Shown one piece after another: positions 22,231-34,690 of a stretch of DNA of 64,000 nt; the stretch's first letter is position 1; each line of letters begins with the position of its first letter. The notes under the pieces are model-generated. The model ran no database searches. It was not told where the DNA came from and saw nothing but the letters and a program-made list of their open reading frames with translations. This stretch comes from Adiantum capillus-veneris (taxonomy: Eukaryota; Streptophyta; Polypodiopsida; Polypodiales; Pteridaceae), in the NCBI GenBank assembly GCA_014529385.2, contig CM043971.1:92968840-93032839 (forward strand), in the 5' to 3' direction. A program made the translations under genes and the position numbers.

Positions 22231-22463
22231 TTGACCTTAGGCAAGCTAGGGCTGAGCTTGAGGTGCGAACCTGACCTAAGCTTGAGGTGCTTGTCGTGCT
22301 GGATGACTAAGGTGCGTACTTGATGACTAAGGTGCTTGAGGTTCTTGTCGTGCTTGATGACTAAGGTGCTTGAGGTGCTTATCATGCTTGATGACTAAGG
22401 TAATTGAGATGCTTGTCACACTTAATGAGGAAGGTGCTTGAGAAGCTTCCCATGCATGGGGGG
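22231..22463 (+). repeat. G2A LTR, left fragment
   Basis: Matches the G2B 3' LTR from about 58397 onward (AGTCCTTTGACCTTAGGCAAG). It contains tandem units built on GTGCTTGAGGTGCTTGTCGTG. It is interrupted at 22464 by C2 and resumes at 47914. The first part of the LTR and most of the element interior are missing at the 22230/22231 junction. Confidence 0.85.
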
Positions 22464-22586
22464 TGAAAGGGTGGTGGTAATGTGTGTGCTAGTCTCCACC
22501 CAACCGTGCTATCTTATAGCCTCCCCCTAGCGTACACACTGTTCGGCCGTGCCGGTGGCCTTGTTCATAGGACCCATGTCCTTACA
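22464..22586 (-). repeat. C2 3' LTR, 123 bp
   Basis: On the plus strand TGAAAGGGTGG...GTCCTTACA. Its twin is at 47791-47913. On the minus strand it carries a TATA-like GGCTATAAGATAG. At first sight it resembles a small solo element, but the coding tail and purine tract next to it identify it as the 3' LTR. Confidence 0.9.
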
Positions 22587-22608
22587 TTACCCCCCCCCCC
22601 CCCTTGGA
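22587..22608 (-). other. C2 polypurine tract, expanded
   Basis: On the minus strand a run of 14 G (22590-22603) precedes the TAA stop and the LTR. C1 has only six G at the same place. The run encodes the Gly-rich end of the polyprotein. Confidence 0.8.
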
Positions 22609-22784
22609 GAATCGTTTGCATCCTGGAAAATGAACGTAGGAAAACATTTCTTAAGTGCGGAGATATTCTCCCATGTAGAACCTTCTTCAGGTCTATCTAG
22701 CCATTTTACCAACACCTGTCGTCTGACATGATGTCTGGTGCAAAGCTCATGAGGATCCAAAATCTTTTTGGGCTCATGAGGAAT
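22604..22784 (-). pseudogene. C2 chromodomain tail
   Basis: The C-terminal chromodomain segment (RRQVLVKWLDRPEEGSTWEN, then FPTFIFQDANDSPRG) matches the tail of C1. It is cut at 22784/22785 by P2 and continues in frame at 27943 on the other side. Confidence 0.85.
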
Positions 22785-23011
22785 TGTTACCATATACATG
22801 TGGTAGTGATGTGTGTGAACACACTAGGACCGCCGGGGCATTTTTTCCCTCTTTAGGAGGTTTTTTCCCCTGAGCATTGTATATACGCCCATCACTCTAG
22901 GGCTATCAATATTTTCATTGCACACTAAGTAACACACTCTCTATTGTGTGTCTTGAGCTTCCTTCGTCTTCTCCAAGCTGTGTGTATTTCTCTGCAACCC
23001 TAATTCCAACA
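22785..23011 (+). repeat. P2 5' LTR, 227 bp
   Basis: TGTTACC...CCAACA with TATATA at 22880-22885. It closely matches the P1 LTRs. Confidence 0.95.
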
Positions 23012-23013
23012 AT

Positions 23014-23025
23014 TGGTATCAGAGC
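23014..23025 (+). promoter_or_regulatory. P2 primer-binding site
   Basis: TGGTATCAGAGC, complementary to initiator-Met tRNA, two bases after the LTR. Confidence 0.95.
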
Positions 23026-23373
23026 AGGTTACGTCCTCCCGGGCTTAGTCGCCAGCTGCTCCAGCACATGCCTGCTTACTTTCTTCGATTCCTGTGAGGT
23101 TTGGCAAGCGTTCGCAGATCGACAAATATTTCGGATAAGCTCGTAGAGCCTGGTCTGCTCAGATTTCTAATTAGGGCTCATTTCGGTCTCTGTTTCCACT
23201 ACAGGCAGGTCTGCATAGGCAATTTTGTCATTTTGTGCAGAATTTTTATCAGTGCCATTTTCTGCATAACAGGTGCCTTACAGTCTTCTACGGTTTGTGA
23301 TATATAGCACGTGTTGTTCCCGCTTCATTTCTCCTCTTTTCGTGAAGTTTTCACATCAGGTGCAACATTTACC

Positions 23374-24362
23374 ATGGCTGACAACAACACAGATGTGTTC
23401 AAGATGTTTGCTGCTGAGGACAGGTTGGATGGGGACAATTACCCTATGTGGGCTTACATGATGCAACATGTTCTTTGTCAAAGGGCATCTAGAATATTGT
23501 GCAGGGCATTGATGTACGTCCTGGTTCTGAGGATACAGGCGATGTTGAGGATGTTGCAGGTCTTGCTGCAAGGATTGCTGCTATTAGAGTTGTTTTGCCT
23601 ACGGTAGAATAATCTCGTTGGGATGTAAAGGATGCGCAGGCTCATGCATTGATTGCATTGTCTGTGAAGCACACCATTGTTCCTCACATTCGTTTAGGAA
23701 AATCTGCAAAACAGGCCTGGGATATTTTGGCTGGTCTTTATGCAAGTCGCAATGAGGCTAAAATTGCTTTGCTGCGTAAAGAGCTGGAGTCGAAGATTAT
23801 GCATGAGGAGGATGATATGAACACTTTCCTTGCTAGTGTCAAGGATATCAATGAGCAACTTATTTCTGCAGGTAAAGTCATTGCAGATAGTTCCCTTCTG
23901 CAGACTATTCTTGATGCCTTACCAGATTCTTACTAGACTTTTGCTAGTACTTGGAGACTTATGACCCAAGGAAATCCAGAAGTTTTCAAGTTTGATGCAT
24001 TATGCACATTGCTGTTGCAAGAGTCACTTTCTAGAAAAAACAGGACTAGACAGCGTGCATTTGAACAGGCTTTTATTGATTCTCAAAGAAAGGGTGGTAA
24101 CAGCAATGCAGCCACTTCTTATGGTTCTGCTGCGAGTGGAAAAACTTATGTTCCCAATGCTTCTGCTACTGGCAGCACTTCGTCTCGCAATTCTGGTGCT
24201 AAGGGAAAAAAGAAGATGCGTTGCCATTATTGTAAAGCTAATGATCACTTGATCAAGCAGTGTCCTAAGTTGAAGGCAAAAGAGGCTAAGAAGAAAGAGG
24301 GTGGTTCCACTGCAAATGTTGGTTCCACTACAAATGTAGCCATTGTTGAGTCTTCTGTATAA
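23374..24362 (+). pseudogene. P2 gag
   Basis: Starts at ATG 23374 (MADNNTDVFKMF). A 1-bp loss near 23473 relative to P1 shifts the frame; the rest is readable in P1's frame from about 23500, with stops TAA near 23608, TAG 23934-23936 and TAA 24360-24362. The knuckle CHYCKANDHLIKQC is intact near 24217-24260. The stops are at different codons from those of P1 gag, so the two copies decayed separately in this region. Confidence 0.9.
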
Positions 24363-27300
24363 GAAGACTATAATGCTGATGTTTATGCAGAATGGGCTTT
24401 TAGCGCAGAGTGCACTTACAATCTTGCTGTCCATGATGCATGCTTGTCAGTTGCTGCAGATTCACATGTGTGGTATTTTGACAGTGGTGCTACAAGGCAC
24501 ATTACCTCACATCGTGAATTGTTCACCTCTCTCGAGTCTGTCCCTCATGGGAATTCATTCACTTGTGCCAAAAATGCCTCTTATCCGGTTTAGGGAGTTA
24601 TGCTTACTGCTGCTAATGGCAGTTCCTTCACACTTACTGATGCACTTTATGTAGCAAGGATCAAGAAGAATCTCGGCTGTATCCGCACTTTCTAGACTTG
24701 GACTTGTAGTCAAATTTGTGGATAACAGATGTACAGTTCATGATCTCAGTTTTGGTGATGAAATTGTTGCATCTGGTCTTTTGTGCCGTGGGCTGTATAA
24801 GCTCACTTTGTATGACAAGTGTGGACAAAATTTTGCAAATGCATTTGCAGATTCAAGGGCTATTTCAGATGCAAAACTTTGGCATGCACCTTTTGGTCAT
24901 CTGAATTTTGCCAGTTTGTTGTGTTTGCAGAAATCTGATATGGTTGCTTCTTTGCGACCTCTTGAAGCACATGTCAAACATGTTTGTGAAGGCTGTATTC
25001 TGGGTAAAATGCAGTGTTCTAAGTTTCCAAAGGATGGTTCAGTTAGGGCCACATGCAGGTTGCAGCTTGTGCATAGTGATGTTTGTGGACCCATGCAAAC
25101 TCTGCCCTTGGGCAATTACCTGTATTTCGTGACTTTCATTGATGATTACTCCAGGCATGCATGGGTATTTCCGCTTAAAGAGAAGTCCGAAGTTTTTATG
25201 TGCTTCAAACAATTTCTGGCTATGGCTGAAAATGTCTCGAAATGTACTATGGGCACCCTCTGTTCCGATCGAGGGGGGGAGTATATGTCTCATGAATTCA
25301 ATGCATTTCTGGCTAGTCATGGGATAAAATACCAATGTACAATGCCTTATACACCTCAGCAAAATGGTGTTGTTGAGAGGAAAAACAGGTCACTTACGGA
25401 AATCGCATGATGTATGGTCAAAAGTCAAGCTTTGCCGCATTCTTTTTGGCTTGAGGTCATCATGTGTGCCTCTTATGTACTAAACAAGTGTCCTACAAAA
25501 GCTTTGCAGTCTATTACTCCATATGAAGCATGGCACGATAGAAAGCCTTCTATTGAGCACATGCGTATTTTTGGCTGTTTGGCATATGCTTTGGTGCCAC
25601 AAACACAGCACAAAAAATTGGATGATAAGGTTGTCAAATGTATTTTTGTTGGTTATAGTGCTGAAAGAAAAGGTTACAGGTTGTATCATCCGCAAACAAA
25701 CCTATTCTGGTTTCATGGGATGTAGTGTTTGTGGAAGATTTTGTTCATCCCTTGCTGTCATGTACTAGAGACACTAATGTAAGCTCACAGGACATTTATG
25801 ACACTTTGTTGCCTCTTTTTAGTGGTGGAAATACAAATGTAAGTTCCAATGAGGCAAATGTACAGCCTATGGGGGTTTCTAAAAATGTTACAGGTCAGAC
25901 TATTACTGATGCACATGTACATGATGTACTTGATGAGGAAAGGGCTGAAAATCAGCATGCTAGAGGTATGCCAAAATGGCTGGTGCAAACTTTGCATGAT
26001 AGTAAATTGGATGCACCTTTGCCTAGTTGTACTCGTTCAGGATCTCGCCACGTATCTTATGCATCAGATTTTTATGCTTTGGCTGTGTCTAGCTTACATG
26101 ATGTTGAGGAGCCTCTGTCTTTTGATGAAGCACAGAATCCAAAAAACCGGATGGCTGCCATGCAATCAGAATATGATGCACTTATAGAAAATGACACATA
26201 GACTTTATGTGATTTGCCTCCTGGCAAAAAGGCCATTGGTACCAAGTGGGTTTACAAGTTGAAACTCAAGCCGGATGGTGAGATCGATCGCCATAAGGCT
26301 CGACTTGTTGCAAAGGGTTATGCACAGCAAAAAGGCATCAATTATGAAGAGACTTTTTCTCCCACTTGTCATATGACTACTGTACGTTTTCTATGTGCAT
26401 TGGTAGCTCATTTTGATTTGGATGTACATAAATCAGACATTGTTATTGCTTTCTTGAATGGTGACATATTTGAGGAAGTTTATGTAACGCAGCCTTGTGG
26501 TTTTGTCAAGAAAGGACAAGAGGAGAAAGTGTACAAGGCTTTGTATGGGTTGAAGCAATCTCCTCGTGCTTGGTATTAGAAAGCAGACACTCATTTGGTC
26601 AAACAAGGCTTTCGTAACAGTCCAACAGAAAGCACATTGTATGTAAAGCGTGAGGGTGATGTACTTCTCATCGTGGTTCTTTATGTTGATGATTTGCTGA
26701 TCACTGGACCAAATGAGAGACATATTGCTGAATTTAAGGCTGATTTGAATGCTACTTTCAAGATGAAAGATTTGGGGCTGTTGCATCATTATTTGGGCAT
26801 ACAGTTTAAGCAGTGTGATGGTGGTATTGCCTTGTGTCAGAAAAGTTACATAGAGACATTGCTATGTAAGTTTGGACTTGAGGATTGCAAACCTATTGCC
26901 ACTCCCATGGAAACAGGTTTGAAGTTGAGTCTACATGATGCTGGCGATCCTGCTGATGTCACTCTTTACCAAACTGCTGTTGGTTGCCTCATTTATGTAT
27001 GCAACACGAGGCCAGATATTCAGTTTGCAGTCTCACAGGTCAGCAGATTTATGCATAGCCCAGGGTCTAAGCATTGGCAGGATGTCAAGAGGATTTCCGG
27101 CTATCTTAGTGGCACTTTACATCTTGGCTTGTTTTATCCCAAGGGGGGATCATTGCCGCCAAACTTACATGCTTTTTCGGACTCAGATTGGGCTGGTTGT
27201 TTTGACACGCGAGTGTCCACAAGTGGTTTTTGTTTCATGCTTGGCAGTTCATGTATATCATGGTTGAGCAAGAAGCAACCTACTGTGGCCACTTCGAGTT

Positions 27301-27638
27301 GTGAGGCTGAGTACAGGGCAGTCTTCACAGCTACGATTGAGTGTGTATGGCTCAGATGCCTTATGACTGATTTGGGTGTTGGACAGGACACTGCCAACAC
27401 TATCTACACTGACAGTCAGAGCGCATTGGTAGTTGCGAGGAACCCAGTTTTTCATGCTCGCACAAAGCACATTGAGGTGCATTACCACTATGTCAGGGAG
27501 AGGCTCTCAGCAGGAGAGATCAGCTTGGCTTATGTGCCAACACAGGACAACCTTGCAGATCTTTTCACAAAGGCATTGTCTCGTGAGAAGCTTGAAGCTT
27601 TCCGCAAAGCTTTGGGCTTACTCCCCTTTGTGGATTGA
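24363..27638 (+). pseudogene. P2 pol: protease, integrase, RT, RNase H
   Basis: Protease keeps FDSGATRHI near 24480. TAG 24591-24593 is the same stop, in the same codon, as P1 12372-12374. Short deletions at 24594-24715 shift the frame. Integrase reads from 24718 to a TGA near 25408 and on to 25725, where another indel restores the original frame. TAGs at 26199-26201 and 26577-26579 interrupt RT. The YVDD motif near 26684 is intact and the frame from 26595 is open to TGA at 27636-27638 through RNase H. From about 26669 onward only some eight bases differ from P1. Confidence 0.92.
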
Positions 27639-27703
27639 TCCTGTCCTCAGGGCATGGCAATTCCCTTTACTCATGTGCCAGCTCTCGTTCACCGCATCAC
27701 TCC

Positions 27704-27713
27704 AGGGGGGATT
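27704..27713 (+). other. P2 polypurine tract
   Basis: AGGGGGGATT directly before the 3' LTR, identical to P1. Confidence 0.85.
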
Positions 27714-27942
27714 TGTTACCATATACATGTGGTAGTGATGTGTGTGAACACACTAGGACTGCCGGGGCATTTTTTCCCTCTTTAAGAGGTTTTTTCCCCC
27801 GTGCATTGTATATACGCCCATCACTCTAGGGCTATCAATCTTTCCACTGCACACTAAGTAACACACTCTCTATTGTGTGCCTTGAGCTTCCTTTGTCTTC
27901 TCCAAGCTTTGTGCGTTTCTCTCTGCAACCCTAATTCAAACA
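27714..27942 (+). repeat. P2 3' LTR, 229 bp
   Basis: TGTTACC...TTCAAACA. It is followed by AGAAT, the second copy of the imperfect target duplication. Confidence 0.95.
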
Positions 27943-29332
27943 AGAATTCCTGACGGTTTGATAAGGTCAACTAACACACCTGTGTCAATGACGTTATCAT
28001 TCTGTCCTAGCTATTTTTGTAAACGGCTAACATGAAAAACAGGATGAACTCATGATTGCTATGGGAGAGCTAACTTATAGGCCACTTGACCTATACGTTT
28101 GAGAATGCTAACCGGTCCACAGTGGCGTGGTGAAAGTTTAGCAACTTTTCTCGTCTTCAGACTTTCTGAATGCTCTGGATCTTTGAGGTAAACCTTGTCT
28201 CCTTCTTCGAAAGTAGCAAGATGACGATGCTTATCTGCGTACTTCTTATATCGATCTTGAGCTTGCTTAACATTCTATCGAGCAACTCGAAGCATGTCAA
28301 AATGGTCTTGGAGAAAATCCTTCGCTTGTTGTATCTTCTCTTTAGCCAACCCCACTGTAACGGGTGATCTAGGTTGAAATCCATATAAAAGCATAAATGG
28401 ACTAAACCCGGTAGTCACATGCTTTGAACTATTATAAGCACATTCCAATATAGGTAAGTAGTCTTCCCAATTGGTTTGCTTCTTGCTAACGTACGCTCGT
28501 AGCATATCCTCTAGTACTTGATTAACTCTTTCTGTTTGACCATCCGTTTCTAGATGTCAGCCGTACTTAGATTAAGTTTAGTTTCCAACTTTTGGAACAC
28601 AGCTCTCTAGAAGTGATTATCGAACTTTTGATCTTTGTCACTAATGATACTAGCTAGAAGATCGTAGAGTTTATATATATGCTCTACAAATAGACGTGCT
28701 AATTTCGGTGTCTTAACTATAGTCTCAGTGGGAATGAATCGACCCATCTTTGTGAGACGGTCTACAATTACCCAAATGGCATCATGGCCACGATTTGTAG
28801 TAGGTAGTCCTACTACAAAATCCATGGAGATACTCTCCCACTTACCTTGCGGAATCTCTAAAGGATGTAAAAGGCCACCTACCTTGAGGCGCTCTGCCTT
28901 ATTAACTTGGCACTGTTGGAAGTTTAGTACGTACTCTTGAACATCATGATGTAAACCCGACGAATAAAATTGCGATCGAACTAAGGCATACGTCTTACGA
29001 ATACCTGGATGAAAAGCACATGGACTATCGTGACACTGAAATAAGATTTGGCGCCTAGTGTCTGAGTCCTTTGGCACACATACTCTACCTTTGTGGAGTA
29101 AGTAGTAATCATCAATGGAAAATTTCATCCATCGCTTAAGCTCTTCTTGAGTAGGGGTGGAGCTCTGTGTGTTGGAGTTTCTATCTGTGCATGCACAGAC
29201 ATGTTGATCTGGATGTTCATAGAAATGTGAGTGTGAGGGATCCCTTTTTAAAATTGTGCTCCACACTTTAGCATATGATTGATCTTGTGCACACTCGCCA
29301 TGTAATGACTCCAAAAATCCACTCTTTAGCTC
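27943..29332 (-). pseudogene. C2 integrase
   Basis: On the minus strand the H2C2 module (FQCHDSPCAFHPG, CQQCQVNKAERL) lies at about 28890-29060. The catalytic core has D at MDFVVGLPTTNRG and D at SDKDQKF. The stretch that should hold the catalytic Glu (28500-28610) is broken by stops and frameshifts. The GPF region and the path toward the chromodomain continue to 27943. A coding match to C1 is present throughout. The upstream end at 29332 is the G2b insertion point, where the RNase H-integrase linker is split. Confidence 0.85.
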
Positions 29333-30978
29333 TGTAATGGAAATGGCCTATGAACTTTGAGAGTAGCGGAATTAAAAAAGTAGGTGAAGCACTTTCAAGA
29401 GAATACTTTGTGAGCATAGCGGGTGAACTTAATTTTGCTAGCAACATAAACATGGTACATAGTTAACTTGGCATGAACAATAATTTTGCAAGAGAGAGAG
29501 TTTAGAGAACATGATAATAGTTGAGAACCGGATTCATATGGAGCCGGTCCCCCCTCCAATAGGCATTTGTATTATAGTTTCTCCCATCAAGAGAGACTTG
29601 GTACAATACAATCTTTGTGTTCCTTGTGACCTTGGTGATGCAATGAATATGGAAAGCTTCATGCATCACAAACATAACATAACATAAACTTGAAGAAAGC
29701 ATTAACTATCCCAAGCCTCAGTCCCAAGGCCTCAAACACCTTCAAAGGTGGATAGAGCTAGTGGGGAATGAGGATAGGTAAGAGGAAGAAGAAACATTCC
29801 ATAGGAGAAAGAAGTAGTTCCTCACTTATCATTACTCTTCTTGCTAGCATACATAATAGCATAGTAATGGAGATGGAGAAGATGTCAAGCTTAAGCATTG
29901 AAGCATGAATCTTGGTTGGATTTGCATTCCATAGCCAAGAGTGTTGGTGTAGGCTTTCACTCTCACAGGCTTGGAGAAGGAGGTGGTGTTCCTCAACTTT
30001 CACCAAGTGAGAATGGTGTCTCCAATGAGTGTGTGTGTGATGGTGTACATCCCCCTAGCACCCCCCTTTGTTGCTTTGGGCAAAAATTCTACTTGCTACA
30101 AGCTCATTGGACCCCTCTCCCCTTAGCCAATCACATCCAGCATGCAGTCAAGCATATGGGTAGTCTTTTGACAAGTGTCCTCCTTACTCCTTAGAAAGAG
30201 AGAGCTTGAAAATATTTAGATATTTGTTAGGTGGAAGTAAAATCTCATTGGACCCCTCTTTAGCCCAACCAATAGCATTCAAGCACCCATGTGGTTAAGC
30301 TTAGTGAGAGTCTGACATGTGTCCCATGTGCTCTTTTAGAATTCCCCTAACTTTGAGATTTTTATGCATAGGATGTTTTTTAAGCAACTTTCTCATTAAG
30401 TGAGTAGGTTCTCTTTTTGACTCAAGCATCTTACCCCCCATGCATATGAAGCTTCTCAAGCAACTTCCTCATTAAATGTGACAAGTACCTCAATTACCTT
30501 AGTACCTCAAGTACCTCAAGTACCTTAGTCATCAAGCATGACAAGCACCTTAGGTGGAGTTCCCACCTCAAGCACAGCCCTAGCTTGCCTAACTTTAGGT
30601 CAGGTTCCCACCTCAAGCACAACCCTAGCTTGCCTAAGTTTAGATTGGGTTCCCACCTCAAGCACAACCCTAGCTTGCCTAAGGTTCTTACCTCAAGCAC
30701 AACCCTAGCTTGCTTAAGGTCAAAAGGACTTTAAACACTAACCATTGGAGGTTTTTAATGAAGCTAACCCTAAGGTCTTTTAAGTTTCATTAATTAACCT
30801 TGCTCTTTGGCATACCATCTCTCATTTGGGCCCCTTTACCATTGGCCTCGTGTTGAGATAGATCCGTAAGCACATGTCTATGTTCTAACCCTTGTTCCCG
30901 TTTATTATCCCATATTAATTGATCAATTTAATATGAGAAAATCATCTGGGTTGGTTAGATATTAGATATTTGATGACA
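29333..30978 (-). repeat. G2b 3' LTR, about 1646 bp
   Basis: On the plus strand TGTAATGGAAATGG...TTTGATGACA. It contains about four tandem units of roughly 50 bp near 30550-30720 (TTCCCACCTCAAGCACAACC, CTAGCTTGCCTAAG). A purine-rich tract (minus-strand reading of 30979-30995) adjoins it on the inside. Confidence 0.92.
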
Positions 30979-31369
30979 TTAACTCTCTCTTGAAATCATA
31001 GTCGTCTTCGACTATGAGGTAAAAGAGATAAAGTCATAGCCATTAGTCAATTTGTCTTAGCAGGTAGAGGATCCCTTTTTACCCTACGACATCATTCAAG
31101 ATGGATGACTAATCCATTTGGTGCTTGGGAGACATAGCTGCCGCAAGCATGTCTGCTCTTTAGTCCATTTCATCCTCCCAAGTAGAGTGAAAAATTCTAC
31201 ATGGTGTTTGAGAGAAATCGTCATCCCAAACATGATTCTTAGTATGCATACTACTTAAATTTGTGCACAATAAAGAGAGAATTAGTCTTATAAGACAAAA
31301 ACATTAATCATTTGAAAGAAACATGTACATTTGGTTACTCCAATGTGGCATTGTAAGCGTTGACAAGGT

Positions 31370-32850
31370 TCATACTATCCTTAAGCTGGATTCCTTGCAT
31401 CCATCTAGCATCTTTAAAAGGATAACTTTTGAGCTTAATAAGATACCGTCGGATAATCTTACCATGTCGTAGTACCTTGTCTTCATGCTGAAGAATAGCT
31501 TCGGGTTGTAGTACCTCTTATTGATCTTCGATTTTGGGAAGGTCTTCAATATTTGGTTCATTTGGAGGTTCTCCTTTGTAGGGCTTGAGTAGGCTCACAT
31601 GAAAAGCATTGTGTATGATCCAATGGTTAGGTAACTTGAGTTGATAAGCTACCTCATTGATTGGCTTCAAAATTTGAAAAGGACCATAGTATCTTTTTGC
31701 TAGTTTAGCATAATACTTTTGATGGCCCGTAGGGTTTTTGTCCTTCGTTTGCCTCAATCGAGCCTTAGGAAACTTAAGTAAGACCCAATCATTTTCTTTG
31801 AATGTTAAGGCCCTTTTGTGCTTGCCAGAAGCAGCTTTTTGCCTTAGTTGGGAGATGGATATAGCCTCCTTAATCCTTTGAAAAGATGTTTGCAGGTCAC
31901 GGCTATACTCATCGGCAGCGAAGATCTTCCCATGTACTTTAAGTAGCAAGGGACTTTTGGGTCTTCCTTCTATGATTTCAAAAGGTGCTTTTCTGCAGAA
32001 GTATGGATAGTATTACTATACACATACTCTACAAGAGGTAAGTACCTTTCCCATTGTGAGCGTTGATCTACTTCTGTGACATAGGTCTTTAGTAGATGAA
32101 GAATCGTAAGATTGGCTATCTCACTTTGGCCATCCGTTTGTGGGTGATAGACCGAAGAGAAATTCAATCTTGTACCTAGATTTTTAAAGAGACCTTTCTA
32201 GAAATTATTGCTCATTCTAGGATCTCTAGCTGACACGAAGGACATTGGCAATCCATGGTGTTTGAAAATCTGGGATATGAAGAGAGTTTCCATTTGGTGT
32301 GACTTAATAGTCTTCTTGATAGGGATAAAGTGTGCTTGCTTGCTAAACCTGTTTGTCCATATTCCCGTATTCCCATGGATAGATTTTGGTAATCCAAAGA
32401 TGAAATCCATGGATATACTCTCCCATAGTGAATTAGGAATTGGCAATGGCTGGAGTAATCCGGGTTGCTTCCCTCTATCATACTTGGTCTTTTGGAATGC
32501 TACACATTTTGAAACATACTCTTGTATGTCTACTTTCATGGTAGGCCAATAAAAGTAGGTCTCTACTCCTTGAAGAGTAGGTTGAATGCCTCTATGCCCG
32601 GCATAGGGAGGAGCGTGGGATTCATACATGACTTTCTCACGAAGGGAGTGGGTAACACATAGCCTATTGCCATGGAGAAGATAACCATCCTGCAAAGTGA
32701 ATGGTTCCTCTTTCTTCCCCCAAAAAAGGGCTGACATTATGTCTTTAAAATCAGGGTCAGTAGCATACTCATCTATCATAGAAGATAGATCATTGTGAGT
32801 TGCTATTGACACAGCATTAACTTTTGGTCGTCGCGAAAGTGCATCAGCCA
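31370..32850 (-). pseudogene. G2b integrase and chromodomain
   Basis: H2C2 module at about 32500-32640 (YESHAPPYAGHRG ... CVAFQKTK, with one Cys position altered). The catalytic core has D at MDFIFGLPKSIHG, D in SARDPRM and E in DGQSEIANL (Glu intact near 32125). The GPF module ([21 protein letters not shown]) lies near 31640-31700. After a TAA near 31518 the frame continues as a degenerate chromodomain (PEAILQHEDKVLRHGKIIRR) to about 31370. Stops and frameshifts occur near 32200, 31960 and 31518. The stretch 30979-31369 shows no gene and is the 3' untranslated part. Confidence 0.87.
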
Positions 32851-33205
32851 CTTGATTGTGCTTACAGCAATGTGAGCAATGTGAAAATTAAATTGTGAAA
32901 GAAAATTTGCCCACCTCATTTGTTTGTTGGAAAGCTTTGTTTGCGTCATGAAGTACTTGAGACTTTGATGGTCTGTTCGTAAGATGAATGGAGTCCCCAA
33001 TAGATAGTGCTTCCATGTGTCTAGGAAATCTAGGACATGCCTAAGACCCATTCATCCGTGTTGAGCCTTCGGATCTCATATTCTATGGCATGCCCTTCTT
33101 GAAGCAAGACTGCTCCAAGGCAATCACCACAAGCATCACATTGGACCTCAAATAGCTTTGAGATATCTGGAAGCATAAGGACTGGTTGGGAGATAAGCTT
33201 CTCTT
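32803..33205 (-). pseudogene. G2b RNase H
   Basis: RNase H segment with the TWKHYLLGTPFILRTDHQSL motif at about 32930-33020, followed by the linker to integrase. The upstream half (33052-33205) is in another frame and carries the CDACGD-type metal site on the minus strand. It is short and disrupted. Confidence 0.75.
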
Positions 33206-34690
33206 TTAGCTTGTCAAAAGAACTTTTCTACTTAGCAGTCCATGAATACTTTTCTTTGTTAAGTCATGTAATGGTCCTGCTATTTGAGAGAATTTTGCTA
33301 TGAAGCGTCTATAGTATGCACACATACCAATAAAGCTTCTTAGCTCATGTAGATTCCTTGGATTAGGCCATGCTTTTATTACCTCCAACTTTGATGGATC
33401 CATACGGATACCATCTCGAGAGATAATATGACCTAAGTATGGAATCTCTTGAAGGAAAAATTCACGTTTCTTTTGATTGTGAAAAAGCTTATTCTCCCTT
33501 AATGCTTGAAAAATCATTTGGAGATGTTGCTTGTGTTCCTCCAAGGAATTGGAGTAGATGATGATATCAGCAAAGAACACTCCAGTGAATTTGCGGTAGG
33601 GTCTAAACATTTTCTCCATTAATCGATTGAATGTAGCTGGTGCATTAGTCAAACCAAAAGGCATGACTAGATATTCATAAAGGCCAAACGTTGTACGAAA
33701 CGCAGTCTTTAGGATATCTTGATTCACTATCCTTATTTGATGGTAGCCACTTTTAAGGTCAATCCTACTGAAGTAGGTAGAGCCTTGTAGCTTATCAAAC
33801 CGATCTTCTACCCGGTACGGGAAATCTGTTTTTGATAGTGATATGATTTAGTGCGCGATAGTCCACACACATGCGGTATGTACCATCTTTCTTTTTCACT
33901 AAAAGGACTGGAGAGAAAAAGGGAGAGGTGCTAGGCCTCACCATTACTTTGTCTACCAATTCTTGTACTTGCCTCATGATCTCCTCTTGTTGAGCTTGTG
34001 AAACTTGATAGGGAGGTTTGTTAGGCGGTGAGCTTCCTGATAGGAGCTCAATTCGATGGTCATCATCCCCTCGTTTTGGAGGTAAGTCCATAGGGATATC
34101 ATCAATGAACACATCTTGGAGTCCTTTTAGAAAGTTAGACAAGTTTAACTCTTCTTGATTCCTACCATTCACCTTTGATGAAACATTAGGATCTTTTTGG
34201 GATTCTTTGACAAAAATCACGTACACAGAAATTGAGCTTTTCATTAATTTATCAAGGGCAAGAGGATTTACAAGTGGTATAGTACGACCAGACTCATTAG
34301 CATCTATATACATAGTCTTTCCCCTGTAGGTGAAGTAGATTCTCCTTTCAGGGAACTTCATGTTGGCAGCCATGCGGTTGAACCATGGTATCCCTAGCAT
34401 AACATCCTCATGTTGGAGAGGAGAGATGAAGAAGTCTTCTTTATCGACATAGCTTTGGACACGAAGCCTGAACTTCCTAATCAAGGGAGTAACGGAGGCT
34501 TGTTGTCCCTTGAAAGCGGCATCGACCGTTACAACATCTCCCATCTCAAAAGATTGAATGCGCAACTTGGTGGCCAACTCCATTGATATGAAGTTGAGAC
34601 CAGAACCAGGGTCAAACAGGATGAAAGCATCATGCTCCCTTACCTTTCCCCAAGCATAGGAGAGAGGTGATCCTTTGCAATGAGTATCCT
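33206..34690 (-). pseudogene. G2b protease and reverse transcriptase
   Basis: Retropepsin with active-site segment [12 protein letters not shown] near 34590-34625; the Asp-Pro-Gly form occurs in other plant Ty3 families. RT begins near 34000 ([21 protein letters not shown]). A frameshift around 33790 precedes [12 protein letters not shown] near 33640. The catalytic motif reads FFADIIIYS: the first Asp of the DD pair is Ala (codon GCT, plus-strand 33569-33571). G2B has the same change. Confidence 0.85.

Larger units (their letters stand above)
22785..27942 (+). mobile_element. P2: Ty1/copia element, same family as P1, in C2
   Basis: 5158 bp, complete from LTR to LTR. The target duplication is GGAAT (22780-22784) versus AGAAT (27943-27947), one mismatch. 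By eye the LTRs differ at about a dozen of 228 positions, roughly twice the divergence of P1, and the coding region has several frameshifts, so P2 is the older copy. The last kilobase of pol is nearly identical to P1 while the rest is not. Confidence 0.96.

Noticed and set aside
22464-22586. A 123-bp TG...CA unit seen twice, at first taken for a small nonautonomous element or solo LTR.
   Set aside because: It adjoins a polypurine tract and chromodomain tail at one copy and a degenerate primer site at the other, so the two are the LTRs of C2.
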